The notes under the pieces: generated by a model | Told to the model about the DNA's origin: nothing | What the model saw: the letters and a program-made list of their open reading frames with translations, nothing else | Databases searched by the model: none | Position numbers and translations under genes: made by a program | Source of the DNA: Heterohyrax brucei | Lineage: Eukaryota; Chordata; Mammalia; Hyracoidea; Procaviidae | Assembly (NCBI GenBank): GCA_028571685.1 | Contig: CM053148.1 | Span: forward strand, 92,898,001 to 92,962,000 | Direction: 5' to 3' | DNA length: 64,000 nt | Shown here: positions 44,346-55,792 of the stretch, piece by piece | Numbering within the stretch: position 1 is the first letter of the stretch | How the letters are laid out: every line of letters begins with the position of its first letter

Positions 44346-45420
44346 TTTTCTTTTTAAGTTCTCTGGTCTTCATTGAAATATGACATGTGCGGAGCAGAGA
44401 GGAGGGGTGTGCTGCCACCGGACTGGGAGAGCAGTGGGAGCTGCACATAGGTGAGCATTCAAATTTATATGGAATGTACATTTTCATTCAATCATAGTAA
44501 AAATAAATAAATAAATAAAGCAAAAGCATAGAGTGTTTTTTTCCCCCCTGAGTTGTTTTAAGCTGGTTAACAGTAATAAAATTGCTTTATTGTAAATTAC
44601 TTATAGTATATTGCTTTGGGGATGCAATTCTGTGTCTCTATAAACGGACATTGATTGTACTACTTAAAAATATTTTTTTCAATTTTGAGTCCTGTGTTAT
44701 TTATCATGATCTTAGTTTTAGAACTTCCTTAAATCTAGGCTAGAAGCATGACTGCTGACAGTTACATTTGAATTAACAGAGGGAAGAATGGATATTTACT
44801 GTTGTAATAAATGGTACAATATTTTTAATATGCCAATTCCTCTCTTTAATACTGCAATTTATTCACCAAATCAAGTTAACAATGAATTCTATATAAAAAT
44901 AAGATGCAGTTTTATGAGTGTACTTGTTGAATATATCTCTATTATTTTAGCAATACTGAGCAAAGTGCAAATTTTGAAAATAAACCTAAAGCTCAATGAC
45001 AACTAGTGCTAACTGCCAATAAAGTTGTGTGTGTTGTTTTGCCACATTGTGAGTTCTGTATTATTTGTGATAACTATTATGGTTGATTAAAAGCAGCAGA
45101 AGTTAAGAGTGGGAAAAGTATGAAAAAGTTTAGGTAGGCTTATTTTCTGAATCATATAAGCAGATGTTCTCAGGGATATTTACAACAAATCACACTGTAA
45201 CTTCTTTATTAAATCAGTTGATAGGAATTGTAAATCTACCAGTCCTTATCATATATCTTTTATTAACAGTTTTGCTAGTTCTTTACATCCTAATTGTTTT
45301 ACTTCTAAGTGTCCACTTTTCCATACAAAATGCTGCCTTGATGTTCGTGTAATTTGAGAATCTAATCTACTTAGTTTGTTCAAAAAAGGATTTCTATCTA
45401 CAAGCAACAACAACAACAAA
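44346..45420. other. Unique AT-rich DNA, no gene seen
   Basis: A short AAAT run near 44500-44519. Open frames 44788-45006 and 45164-45352 are AT-rich and unrecognised. Confidence 0.4.
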
Positions 45421-46075
45421 CAAAGCAAATATGTCACTTTCAGAACCCAGGTGCACCTGGCCCAAGCCACGATATTTTCAGTTGCCTCACGTGGTGGTGT
45501 AGTAGTTAAGTGCCACAACACTAACCACAATGTCAGCAGTTCAAGTCCACCTAGCGCTCCTTGGAAACTCAATGGGGCAGTTCTACTCTTTCCTGTAGGG
45601 TTGTTATGAGTCAGAATCAACTCAATGGCAGCAGGTTTCTTGTTTCATACATGAGTGAAAGCTGGACAATTGAATGGGAAGACTTAAGAAGAATTCATGC
45701 TGTTGAATTATAGTGTTGATGAAGAATATTGACTACGCTATGGACTGCCAGAAGAATGAACAAATCTGTCTTTGAAGAACTGCCAACGGAATGTTCCTTA
45801 AAGCAAGCACGGCCAGACTTCTTCTCACATACTTCTTTCGACATGTTGTCAAAAAGATTCGTACCTGGAGAAGGGCAACAACGCTTCATGAAGTAGGTCA
45901 GTAAAAACAAGAAAAACCCTCAGTGAGATGGACTGACAAACTGGTTGCAACAGTGGTCTCAAACACGACAATTGTGAGAATAGCAAGGGACCTGGTCATT
46001 ATTTGTTCTATTGTACATAGGGTCGTTATGAATTAGTAGGAACTCAAGGGCATCTAGCAACAACAACATCCGTAA
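45421..46075 (+). mobile_element. RTE/BovB-class LINE 3' end, split by a SINE
   Basis: 'gtgcacctggcccaagccac' and 'tattttcagttgcctca' precede the SINE. RTE resumes at 'gtgaaagctggacaattgaa', with 'gaacaaatctgtctttgaag' and the end 'catctagcaacaacaacatc'. Collinear with 58.5-59.2 kb. Confidence 0.88.
45483..45647 (+). mobile_element. AfroSINE inside RTE
   Basis: 'gtggtggtgtagtagttaag' through 'gtcagaatcaactcaatggc'. Confidence 0.93.
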
Positions 46076-46141
46076 ACGTATCCCACTGATAAGTTTGCTG
46101 AGGTAACAAATAAACTCTAAAATCTCTGAGGCTAACCAAAC

Positions 46142-46333
46142 CAAACTAGTTGTCACCAAGTTGATTCATTAGACTCCATGTTCTCAGAGTAGACCTGAAC
46201 TCTGCAGGGTTTAGGACTGTGGCATTTAAGAAGCAGATAGCTGGGCCTTTCTTCCGTGATACCTGTGGATGAGTGTGAACAGCTACATTTCTATCAGTAG
46301 TTGAATGTTTAACTATTTCCCACCCAGGGATTA
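46142..46333 (-). mobile_element. AfroSINE, second-body variant
   Basis: 'gttgtcaccaagttgattca' through 'tgggcctttcttccgtgata' to 'cccacccagggatt'. Confidence 0.78.
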
Positions 46334-46954
46334 GCAATAAATATTTATTTATTGATTACACTGCATGGAAATGGCTGGCTGGTTGTTGCTACCCTCAGGC
46401 ACGGGCAAGCAGTGTATCTCTTGTGTGTCCATTCTCATCCTAGGGTAGTCCCTTAGAGTTAGGACAAAGTGAGACATGACTTGTCCAGTTGATCTCATAA
46501 AAATGACAGGTCTTATTTGGTATTAAGCTTTACTAATAATCTGGAAGTTACAGGCATTCAGGTAGCTCAAATGTATCAGAGTGGTCTGAGACACAAAGAG
46601 CTTTCCAGATCATTTTTTCCCCACAGTGGACATGCAACTTTTTGACCCAGAATAATACGTATGTCAGGTATCGAAGTAAGGTCAGGACTCTCCTCACATA
46701 GGTTAATATATGAACAAGCTCTATCTTATCCCAATAAAGTGTCATATGGCTTACAAAACATTCTCTGAAAATCCATGCCTCATAAATCCATAGATTTAGT
46801 GTATAATAACTATAAATATTCTTTTAGCCAGAGATATTCTGCTAAAGAAATTCTGTATCTAAAATCTTCTTTCCTTGAAAATATTAATGTAGTCGACTGA
46901 ATGCCCAGATGACAGTTTAGACCAGTCAGGTGATGTTTGACTTCTATAGAGCAG
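46334..46954. other. Unique DNA, no gene seen
   Basis: No recognised repeat. Confidence 0.4.
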
Positions 46955-47118
46955 AAACCCTGGTGGCATAGTGATTAAGTGCTACATCTGCTAACCAAAA
47001 AGTCAGTGGTTCAAATCCATCCAGTGCTCCTTGGAAACTCCATGGAGCCATTCCACCCTGCCCTGTAGGGTCACTATGAATCAGAATTGACTTGAGGGCA
47101 ACAGCTTGGTTTTGGCTT
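46955..47118 (+). mobile_element. AfroSINE
   Basis: Well-preserved: 'gaaaccctggtggcatagtg', 'ctgctaaccaaaaagtcag', 'agggtcactatgaatcagaa'. Confidence 0.95.
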
Positions 47119-47129
47119 GGTAGAGTATT

Positions 47130-48185
47130 CTTATACTTCCTGTCTCTGGAAACGGAGCCAGTGAATCAAAGACACATCCCTCCCAGCCCACCAAGGACAA
47201 TCTGTTCTTTTGATATAAGACAGATTTAAGGGACTTAATGCAATAAAACTTTATAGTCTCTTTCTCTCTTTCTTTCTCGTCTTTGTGCCGATGACACCTA
47301 TCTTGTTTATTCTTTTCCAATTTCAGAATTGTTTTGACGGTTGCAGTTTCTTTGCATTTCTTAAACAGTTTTAAAATAAGCTTGTCAGTTTCTATCAAAA
47401 GAAAAAATTGGCATAGATTTGATTTGAGATTGCCTTAATATAAAATATCAAATGGGAGGGAATGAACATTTTCACAACATCTAGCTTTCTGGAACATGAC
47501 ATATTCCTTCCTTTATTAATCTTCATCAGTTTTTCTTAATAATGTTTTATAACCTGCAGGGTAGAAGTCTTACATCTGTTTTATTAAATTTCTAACAAAC
47601 ATATTTTGATATTGTTGTAGTGACATTTTTTAGTTTTGTTTCTATTGCTCATTACCAGCACATAGAAATACAACTGATTTGTGTACATTCCTTATGTATA
47701 TTGAATACTTGCTAAACTCAGCTAACTTGTGGGAGCTTTTGTTTCTAGAAACCTTTAAGTACCAATATGCAAGGTATTGTTGTTTGTCAATAAAAGACGT
47801 ATTTCCTCCTGTTCGATCTGTATATATTTTACTTTAATTTCTTGCCTTCAACACTAAAATGTCTAGTCTAATATTGAATAGGAAACCCTAGTGGTATAGT
47901 GGGTTAACTGCTACGCCTGCTAACCAAAAGGCTGGCAGTTCAAATTTGCCCGATGAATAGAGTGGCTGATGAGAGAAACTGTTGCTTTGTTCGATTTCAG
48001 TAGTAGATCTTTCACCTTCTTGTGACTGAATATCGTATCATCTGTAGGTTTTCATAAGTGCTATTTATCAGGACAAGGGATTGTTTTTTGTTTCCAGTGT
48101 TTTCTGCTGTTGTAAATTCCTGAAATAATCACTATAAATTGCTCTTATTTATTTAGTGAATGTAGTTGTCAGGGGTTTTGTTTTA
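47130..48185 (-). mobile_element. Old L1 ORF2 fragment
   Basis: Reversed L1 landmarks: 'ttttataacctgcagggtag', 'agaaatacaactgatttgtg', 'aatacttgctaaactcag' and 'gtatcatctgtaggtttt' (the decayed region of the FADD motif). Interrupted by a short SINE head at 47880-47960. Highly diverged. Confidence 0.65.
47880..47955 (+). mobile_element. AfroSINE head fragment inside L1
   Basis: 'ggaaaccctagtggtatagt' through 'ggctggcagttcaaatttgc'. The 3' half is missing. Confidence 0.88.
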
Positions 48186-48187
48186 CC

Positions 48188-48378
48188 TATAGCCAAAATT
48201 ACCTTCCATGGAACAAAGCATCAAGAAATCAAATGATGCCTTGGGTCAGGCATATCTCCTGCAAAAGACTTATTTGAAGGGTTAGAATAAAATTGAAGAG
48301 ATCACCTTGAGGACTAAGGTGGGCCTCACTGAAGTCGTGGCATTTGCAGTTACGTCACATGCAAGCAGACGCTGGACA
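48188..48378 (+). mobile_element. RTE/BovB-class LINE internal fragment
   Basis: 'gcatcaagaaatcaaatgat', 'ttgggtcaggcatatctcct', 'caccttgaggactaaggtgg', 'gcaagcagacgctggacaa'. It matches the segment just before the 45.4-kb piece begins. Confidence 0.83.
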
Positions 48379-49149
48379 ACCAAAACCAAAAACTAAACTC
48401 AAAATGCTTAAGTTTTTCTGGGCTCTGATTTTGGATTAGCAGTTTATGTTGGATAATACCAAGTTTTTCTTGACAATTACTTCCTTAAATACATCTATTT
48501 GCTTTATTCTTTGGTTGTTGGTTTCTAGTTTGCAATTTATTACAGTTTCCTTTGAATACAAAACCATTGTATGTACAGCGTTAGAGACTTATACCATATA
48601 GTTCTGTTCCCCTCCTCCTGTCCTTTGTGCTCTGGATTTTATACACTTCCCATTTACACACACAGCTGGCAAAAGGTATAGTACCACAGGAAAGTACATT
48701 ATTGGGACAAAGGGTAAACTTAGAATAAGACAGGTAGAGTCAGCAATATTATGTTTTTCAATGCTTATATGCTAGATTTGACCACTGCACTATGATTACA
48801 CAGGTTGTTAACACCTGGCGAAGTACTAGGTAGTGCCTTTGGAAATTCTTTGTACTCTTTCTACTTTGCATGACTTTTTTGTCCTGCATGTTTTAAAATC
48901 ACTTCAGAATGGAAAAACTTAAATCGTTTTAAAATACAATGAATTTTTTTAAAAAAAGCAAAATATTCTTTTATAAATTATAGCCATGCAGTGAGATACC
49001 TTACTGGACATTGAATTGTCCTGTATCCTATCTCTGAGCAGAATCAGACTGATGATATTGTTGCTGCATTAGGGCATTTCTTCCTCCTGCTGATTCTACA
49101 TAGGTCGACATTTCTCTTCTATTATTGCTGCCACATACACAGCTGCTGT
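48379..49149. other. Unassigned DNA, possibly old L1
   Basis: AT-rich, no clear repeat landmark and no gene. Confidence 0.3.
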
Positions 49150-50425
49150 TGTTGTTGTCAGGTACTGTGGAGTCAGTTTCAAGTCAGAGGCTCTGTGTGC
49201 AACAGAAGAAAACACCACCCAGTTCTGTAGCATATTCAGTAGTTACCGTGTCAGCTCTTTTTTGCAGACACTGTGTCAATTCATCTTGAGGGTCTTCCTC
49301 GTTTTTGTTGATTGTCTACTTTACCAAGCATGATGTCCTTCTCAGCGGACTGGTTCCTGCTGATAACACGGGCAAAGTACGTAAGAGAAAGTCTCTACAT
49401 CCTCCTAAGGAGAAGTCCAGCTGTACTTCTTCCAACAGAGATTTTGGTCATTCTTCTGGCAGGCAGGTCACGGTGTGTTCAAATATTCTTCACCAACGTC
49501 ACATCTCAAGTGCTCCAACGCTTCTTCAGTCTCCCATAGTCACTGTCCAGTTTTCGCATGCAAATGAGGGGAATGAAAGTATCATAACTTGGGTCAGAGC
49601 ACCTTAATCCTCGAAGTAGCATCTTTGATTTTAAAAGAGATCTTTAGCAGATGATTTGGCTAATGCAATATGTCATTTAATTTCTTGACTTTTAAGGATC
49701 CAAGTAGAATGAAATCCTTGACAACTACAGTGTTTTCTCCTTTTTTAATGTTTCTTATTGATCCCGCTGTGAATATTTTTGTTTTCTTTGTGTTGAGATG
49801 TGATGCGTTATGAAGGTTGTGGTCTCTGATCTTCATTAGTAAGTGCTTCAAGTCCTCTTCACTTTCAGAAAACAAGGCTGTATCATCTGCATAACGCAGG
49901 TTGTTAATGAGTCTTCCTCCGATCCTGATTTCTCATTCTTCTTCTAACAGTCTGGCTTCTCAGATTATTTGCTGAATATACAGACTGAATGAGTATGATG
50001 ATAGGATACAACCCTGACACACACCGTTCTTGACTCTAAACCATGGAGTATGCACTTGTTCTGTTCAAACAACTCCTTCTTGGGTTGTGTGCAGGTTCCA
50101 CACCAGCACAATTAAGCATTTGGAATGCTTCTAGTCTTCCCAGAGCTGTCTAAAATTTGTCACGAACTGTATGGCTGAATGCTTTCACATAGTTAATAAA
50201 ACACAGGTAAACTTCTATCTGCTATTCCCTGTTTTCTCAGACAATGTGCATCTGACATCAGCAACCATATCCTTCATTTAACGACCGCCTCTGAATCCAA
50301 CTTGAATTTCTAACAGTTCTCTGTCAACATGCAGCTACAAAACTTTTTGAATTATTGTCAACAAAATTTTACTTGCAAGTGATACACTGTCATGTGTCTC
50401 ATATTTTACGTTAAAAAAAATCTGG
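49150..50425 (-). mobile_element. RTE/BovB-class LINE with reverse-transcriptase core
   Basis: The longest RTE piece (about 1.28 kb). On the minus strand it encodes 'RIGGRLINNLRYADDTALF' followed by 'SESEEDLKHLLMKIRDHN'. YADD (codons at 49882-49893) is the catalytic motif of the reverse transcriptase. Upstream, 'EIQVGFRGGR' matches the finger/palm region also found at 20.7 kb. The 5' part, including the endonuclease domain, is absent, and an in-frame stop precedes the YADD segment. Dead copy. Confidence 0.93.
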
Positions 50426-51216
50426 AATTTTAGAGCCACGCTTTTAATGCTGGTAATTATCAGCGTTTTGTCTGACCAATGAAAAGAGTATATTATATTT
50501 TAACTGAAAGAGAAGCATCTTACCATTTTTCTATAGTTTATCATTCCCTCAATTATAGATAATTTTGTTTCTTAAATTAAACTAGGTTGAAAAATACCAT
50601 TTTGGATAAAAATGTGGTGAATTTGCTTTATACCACTTACTTAACATTTCGAATGTGTTTATCTGCTGTAGAGAAAGATACTTACCAGTAAAAATAACTC
50701 TTGGAGGACAATACCCAACGCTTCTTTACAGAGTTAGAAGTATTTAAAGATTTGCTTGCTACAGCTGTACGCTCAACTCTGTAGTATAGAAAACAGTGGC
50801 TTAAAAATGATGACAATATTGTTCTCTTTCATGTAATCTGCTTGAACCACGTGTGGTATTGCAGCTTAGCAAGCATTACCCACCATGCCTGTAATGTTGC
50901 TGCCTCACCCCAACCCTTGGCTTCCACCTTGAGGTGCGAACTAACTGCCTTAACGTCAGTTATTTTAATAGCATTTCACCTCTCAGGAAGGAAAAAAAAA
51001 AGAGGAAACAAGGCTGCTTATTCCTAGAAATTGCCTGCATAATGGTGACTTACATCCTATTGACCAGAAACCAACGACAGGGCAGCAGTCACATACAAAG
51101 GAGACCCAGAAGTGCAGTCTACCCAGGGTGATCATGTTCTATTGCTCAATTAGAGAAGAATGGATATGGAAGAACAACTAGTAGTTTTTGTAAATATGAC
51201 TGGAGGGAAAGACATA
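50426..51216. other. Unique DNA, no gene seen
   Basis: No recognised repeat. Confidence 0.4.
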
Positions 51217-51372
51217 GTAACTACTGCCATCAAATCAGTTCCAACTCATAGCAACCCTATAGGACAGAGTAGAACAGTGCCATAGAATTTCTAAGGAGCA
51301 TCTGGTGTATCAGAATTGCTGACCTTTTGCTTAGCAGACATTGCACTTAACCACTATGCCACTAGGGTTTCT
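51217..51372 (-). mobile_element. AfroSINE
   Basis: 'actcatagcaaccctatagg' through 'cttaaccactatgccactag'. Confidence 0.95.
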
Positions 51373-51421
51373 GGAAAAATATATACGGGAAAAAAGAAAA
51401 GAAAAAGATATCTCTAACTTA

Positions 51422-51848
51422 TGAGCTTAATTTTATCCCCTCAAAGTACTTATTGGAATCCTAACTGCTGTACTTATTATGCTTGTGATTCTGTTTAGAA
51501 ATAAGATTTTCTTAATTATGTTAATGAGGTCATGTCTGTGCCAGGTGTGTCCTAAACCTAATGACATCTAAACTATAAGAGGTGGCTTCGACACAGAGGG
51601 AAGGTAGCACAGCTAAAGGAAGAAGGATGCCATCTGATTGCAAGGCAAGGCAACGATGAAAGTACAAGCCCAGGAGCCACAAGGAGTGTCGGCTACTAGA
51701 TGATGAAATAGACAAAGAAGCTCCTCTCGCTTAAAGCCACATGTTAAATTTGGACCTCTAGCCTCCTAACTCATGAGAATATAAATTTCAGTTCTGCAGT
51801 TTGCTACCTGGGGTATTCTTGTTACAGCGGCCTAGAGAAACTAAGACA
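51422..51848 (+). mobile_element. MST/MLT1-like (ERVL-MaLR) solo LTR, fossil
   Basis: Internal landmarks 'attatgttaatgaggtcatg', 'atttggacctctagcctcct' and the end 'gcggcctagagaaactaaga' are typical of MST/MLT1 LTRs. Non-coding; old. Confidence 0.7.
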
Positions 51849-51865
51849 ATAACCTAACAAAATAA

Positions 51866-52066
51866 GAGGACTAGGTTGTGCCAGTGAATGAAGAAATAGG
51901 ATGCTAACTGAAAGAATGACAGTTGTAGCCCACCCAGAGGCACCTGGGAAGAAAGGCCTGGTGATCTACTTCCAAAAAATCACCCACTGATGACTCCTAA
52001 GGGACATAGTTCTAATGTGACAAACGTGGCATTGCTATGAGTTAGAACTGATTCATGACACTGGTT
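51866..52066 (+). mobile_element. AfroSINE, long variant
   Basis: 'gaagaaaggcctggtgatct' is the extra segment also seen near 55.8 kb. The tail is 'gagttagaactgattcatga'. Confidence 0.8.
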
Positions 52067-52134
52067 TTATCCAAATAAAAACCATTATTTCATGAACAAT
52101 TTCCGAATAATTTACAGCTTAAATGTTATGTAAT

Positions 52135-52136
<2 letters not shown>

Positions 52137-52170
<34 letters not shown>
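52137..52170. repeat. (CT)n microsatellite
   Basis: About 17 CT units. Confidence 0.97.
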
Positions 52171-52175
<5 letters not shown>

Positions 52176-52843
52176 AATGCCAAAGAGTAAAAATACTCTC
52201 ACCTGCTGATGTCTTGAGCAATCATTGGTTTTCTCCAATGATTTAAAAGTCTCTGTCAGATGTCCAGTACTTAAACTAGAAATCAGTAAAAAGAGTATTA
52301 GTTCTCATTACTCTAGAAGTAAGCATAGTACAAGGGCAGAAAAGCAGTTATTACAAACAAATATTTGACTAAACAGTTGAATGTGTCTGAATAGCACTGT
52401 TCTGAACCCGCTTACTAGAAAATCTTATCTGTGAAACATGGTGCTCGGATCTTATTTTTCCTACTGGACTGTCTCTGGACAACTTCATAGCATATGCCAT
52501 GGAAATATAAGTCATTATAAACTGTAATTGGTAGCATTTTACAGTGATGTGCCAACATCAAGGTAAAGAGATTGATCATTTCAGTGCTTACTGAACATAG
52601 CAGAGGCTTTTTAAAGATTTCAGTCTTGTTTGTGTTCTCAAGGTTCATTTGAATGCACAGAAGTACCTTTTGATTTACTGTCTTCGCTGCTATTTCAGTG
52701 GTCCAGCTAAAAGCCAGAACACTGATCAACAAGAAGTCCACTTAGAATGCGGCCCAGCCAGGAGTGACAGGGCTGAATAGAACAGGCCCTGGAGATTGAA
52801 GGATCTTGCCATTGGCTGAGAAATATGGCAAAGAAGTAGCCTA
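52171..52843. other. Unique DNA with an unexplained 108-codon minus-strand frame
   Basis: The minus-strand frame 52415-52741 starts 'MDFLLISVLAFSWTTEIAAK', which looks like a signal peptide, then runs on without recognised motifs. No splice or promoter evidence. Most likely chance, but it is not explained by a repeat. Confidence 0.25.
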
Positions 52844-52854
52844 TAAGAAGTAAA

Positions 52855-52897
52855 CAAAGCCAAGTGCCGTCGAGTCGGATCCGACTCATGGTAACCC
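52855..52897 (-). mobile_element. Tail-only retroposon with target-site duplication
   Basis: 43 bp: 'agccaagtgccgtcgagtcg' then 'gatccgactcatgg'. Flanked by 'taagaagtaaa' (52844-52854) and 'taggaagtaaa' (52898-52908), 10/11 identical. Confidence 0.85.
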
Positions 52898-52908
52898 TAG
52901 GAAGTAAA

Positions 52909-53383
52909 ATAAATGTCTATTTTTCAAAAAATGGACAGTTATACATGTTTATGAACAAAACTGATGACATGGGAGAATGCATTTTGCCTCTAATATTATC
53001 TTCCGCAAAAGTGCCAGAGACGATTGAGATTTTACTTCTGAAGCAAGCAGACTATTTTGTAAATTTTTTAAAAATTATTTTATGCTCGATTTCCTGTTTG
53101 CATCTTTGTTCAATGCCTAGTTCTATGGTTTCACTTGGCTTTGTTCTGGCTTTTTTTCTTTTCCTTTTTTTAATTGCATTGTTTAAAGTCCTTTCACTTA
53201 CTGTGGAGGGAAATAGGTTTTTCTAGAGTCACTGTCCATTCATGATGCTGCTTTGCAGGATCTTAGGAGCCTAACCTTAGCTTTCAGCTTGTCAAACCTT
53301 AGTGTCCTGCCTTTAAAAGTATATTTCAAGAATTAATGCTGCCATGTCTGGTCATGCCAAGGAATTAAGCTCATTTGCCCACC
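52909..53383. other. Unique AT-rich DNA, no gene seen
   Basis: The open frame 52864-53226 (120 codons) starts inside the tail-only insertion. It has a hydrophobic C-terminal part due to T-rich DNA. Confidence 0.4.
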
Positions 53384-53414
53384 TTGACTTGACAACAGTG
53401 AGTTTGATTTTCTT
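53384..53414 (+). mobile_element. AfroSINE tail fragment
   Basis: 'ttgacttgacaacagtgagt' then 'ttgatttt'. No body. Confidence 0.55.
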
Positions 53415-53620
53415 TGGATCATACCATCTAGGCTGCTGAATGGAAGACTGAGTATTAGTTTACTATCTATGTCTGGGAATGCGATTCTGTCAATAAACAA
53501 TCCAAGCAATAGAAGTTGTGATTAACAAATGAGATGAAAGACTGCAGACAAAAGTCATACCTCTGAGTCTCCATTGCCACACTTGCCCAGCCTTCTTAAT
53601 TCCTGCCTCGTTTGTGAAAA

Positions 53621-53825
53621 TTGTCATTGTGTGATGTCGAGTTGATTTGGTCTCACAGAAACCCTATAGGGCAGATTAGAATGGCTTCATAGGGCTTCCA
53701 AGGTTGTACTCTTTACAGAAGCACTGAGGCCGACTGCCATATATATGTTCCATAGGAACAGTGAGGGAGCGTCTCCCACCTCTCCCTTAGCAGTCAAGTG
53801 CTTAAACACTGTGAACCAGGACTCC
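53621..53825 (-). mobile_element. AfroSINE, second-body variant
   Basis: 'gatgtcgagttgatttggtc' through 'gaggccgactgccatatata' to the head 'gtgaaccaggactcc'. Confidence 0.82.
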
Positions 53826-54329
53826 TTTCTATGGGAATATGTTAACCTATCGAGCAGTGCTGTTTTAGATAGCATCTTATCTAACTTTAGGTATTAACTA
53901 ATGTTTAACTCCTCCACTTAAAAAGGCATCTTTAATAATGGGAGCCATTATTCCTTGACTCATGGGCCCTGACCTTCAATGTATGAAGCTTCTCTTTGAA
54001 CGTCATTCTGTTAGTCCCATCTCCCTCTGATCATTGCTGGGAAATTTCCTCCTCCTCTAAAGACTCATTTGATTATACTGGCGCCATCCAAATAATCTAT
54101 GATAATATCTCCATTTCGAAGACTGTATCCTTATAAGGTAATTTATTCACAGGTTCCAAGGATTTGGATGTGGGCATCTTTGAAGAGGCTATTATGTTAC
54201 CTATTACAGTAATGTATCTAAATATGTAGCATATAAATAGATACTTCATACAATTACATGTACATATATCTGTATACATGCACATGATCATGCATTAAGA
54301 TACTTACGTCTTTAAACTACATTCATACT
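53826..54329. other. Unique DNA, no gene seen
   Basis: No recognised repeat. Confidence 0.4.
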
Positions 54330-54520
54330 GTAGCATGTATCATGACTTCACTTCTCCCACTGGTTGCACAGTCTTACATTGTATTGCAGTACTACATGCT
54401 GTTTATCTGTTCATCTGTTGATGGGCATTTAGGTTGGTTCCACTTTTGGGCTATTGTAAACAAAGTTGCAGTAAACATTGGTGTAGAAATATCTGTTTGA
54501 CTCAAAAATTATATGATAGA
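54330..54520 (-). mobile_element. L1 LINE 3' region fragment
   Basis: 'tctgttcatctgttgatggg' and 'catttaggttggttccactt', reversed L1 3' landmarks. Confidence 0.65.
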
Positions 54521-54589
54521 CGTATTTACAACAACAACAAAACAGAAACTGCTGGAGCTGTATCTGTACATCCAGACACTTTATGGGAT

Positions 54590-54740
54590 TTACTTCCTTG
54601 GTTTGGAGGTTTAGGATCATGGTTTAAACGGACCCTCCAGGTCATTGGTCTAATAATTTAATGATTCTGTTCTACCTCCTAGTTTGATGCATGGTGAATG
54701 GGATCTTGAAAGCTGGAATTCTTCAGAGTATATGCCAATT
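54590..54740 (+). mobile_element. L1 LINE 3' region fragment, elephant-like
   Basis: 'ggtttggaggtttaggatca' through 'cctcctagtttgatgcatgg', parallel to 57.87-58.0 kb and in the opposite orientation to the neighbouring piece. Confidence 0.55.
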
Positions 54741-55079
54741 CAACAGTTTCTCCATGCACAATTCAGTGCCATTGAGTATACTTTTTGAGTTGTCCGATCC
54801 ATATTCACCCTCCTTTTCTGAGTTGCTCTTCCTCCTTTAACATAAATTTGGAGCCATCCAAAGCACACAAGTTGTGTTCAATTTGCTTGGAGAAACACAG
54901 GAAGAAGAAGAAGAAATAAGAGGAGAAAATGGAAAAGGTGGCTAGTTGCCTCTGTGAACAACTCTTTTGCCATGAGACCAGAAGAAATAAATCACGCCCG
55001 GCTACCATTACTGAATATTTTGATCAAACATTTTATGGAAGAATCTTGATAAATAGGGGGACATATACAGAACAGAATT
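54741..55079. other. Unassigned DNA
   Basis: A GAA-rich patch near 54901-54920. No gene. Confidence 0.35.
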
Positions 55080-55500
55080 TAAAACTCTTGTGAAGTCTAG
55101 ATTTTCTGGAGTGATGGAAGGTGGACAAACCCCTGAAACTGGCCTTAAAATAATCTTTAAAATTTAAACCAAAAAACATCCCCTGAAGTCTTCCTAAAAT
55201 CAAATAACAGTACAGCTTTACTGGTAAAGAAGATCTCCCTTGATCAGTGTACTCTTTTAAGCTCTATTTATATGGGATCTAATGGACAATAACAACTCAA
55301 AATAATAGATAGGTGAGGTAGGAGCAATGAATTTATGTTACTGGAGAAGGACCAGCTTAGAGAAGGAGACTGAGAATGGTAGCACAACTCACAAAATGTA
55401 ATCAGTGTCACTGAATTGCACATGAAGAAGCTGTTGAGTTGGTGTACGCTCTGATGAATACATTTTCAACACGGCAACAACAACAAATTATAACAAAGAC
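55080..55500 (+). mobile_element. L1 LINE 3' terminus, elephant-like
   Basis: 'ggacaaacccctgaaactgg', 'catcccctgaagtcttccta', 'gtgctcttttaagctctat'-like sequence, 'cactgaattgcacatgaaga', and an A-rich end 'caacaacaacaaattataac'. Confidence 0.6.
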
Positions 55501-55792
55501 AAGCCAATAAACTGAATAACATGTGAGAGAGATCTTTGAAAAATATGGCTAAGAGGCCAGTCTCCGTTCTGATTGTATCATTTGTCTTCTTTCACTACAG
55601 CTGAACTTGCCTCATTTCTGTCTGTGGAGAGATTTTGTTTCCCTGTATTTAAGCTTCTTATTTCAGCATGAATCTATTAATGAATCAAATCTCTCTTGAT
55701 GTACAATCTTTATTGATAAGGTTGAGCAGGAAGCTTTGCAGAGGCTTAACAGTCCTCTGAAGATTCCCATTAAATAATGTCACCGACTTTGT
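55501..55792. other. Unique DNA
   Basis: No recognised repeat. Confidence 0.4.

Noticed and set aside
45249-45620. 123-codon minus-strand open frame
   Set aside because: Most of it is the reverse translation of an AfroSINE and RTE fragment.
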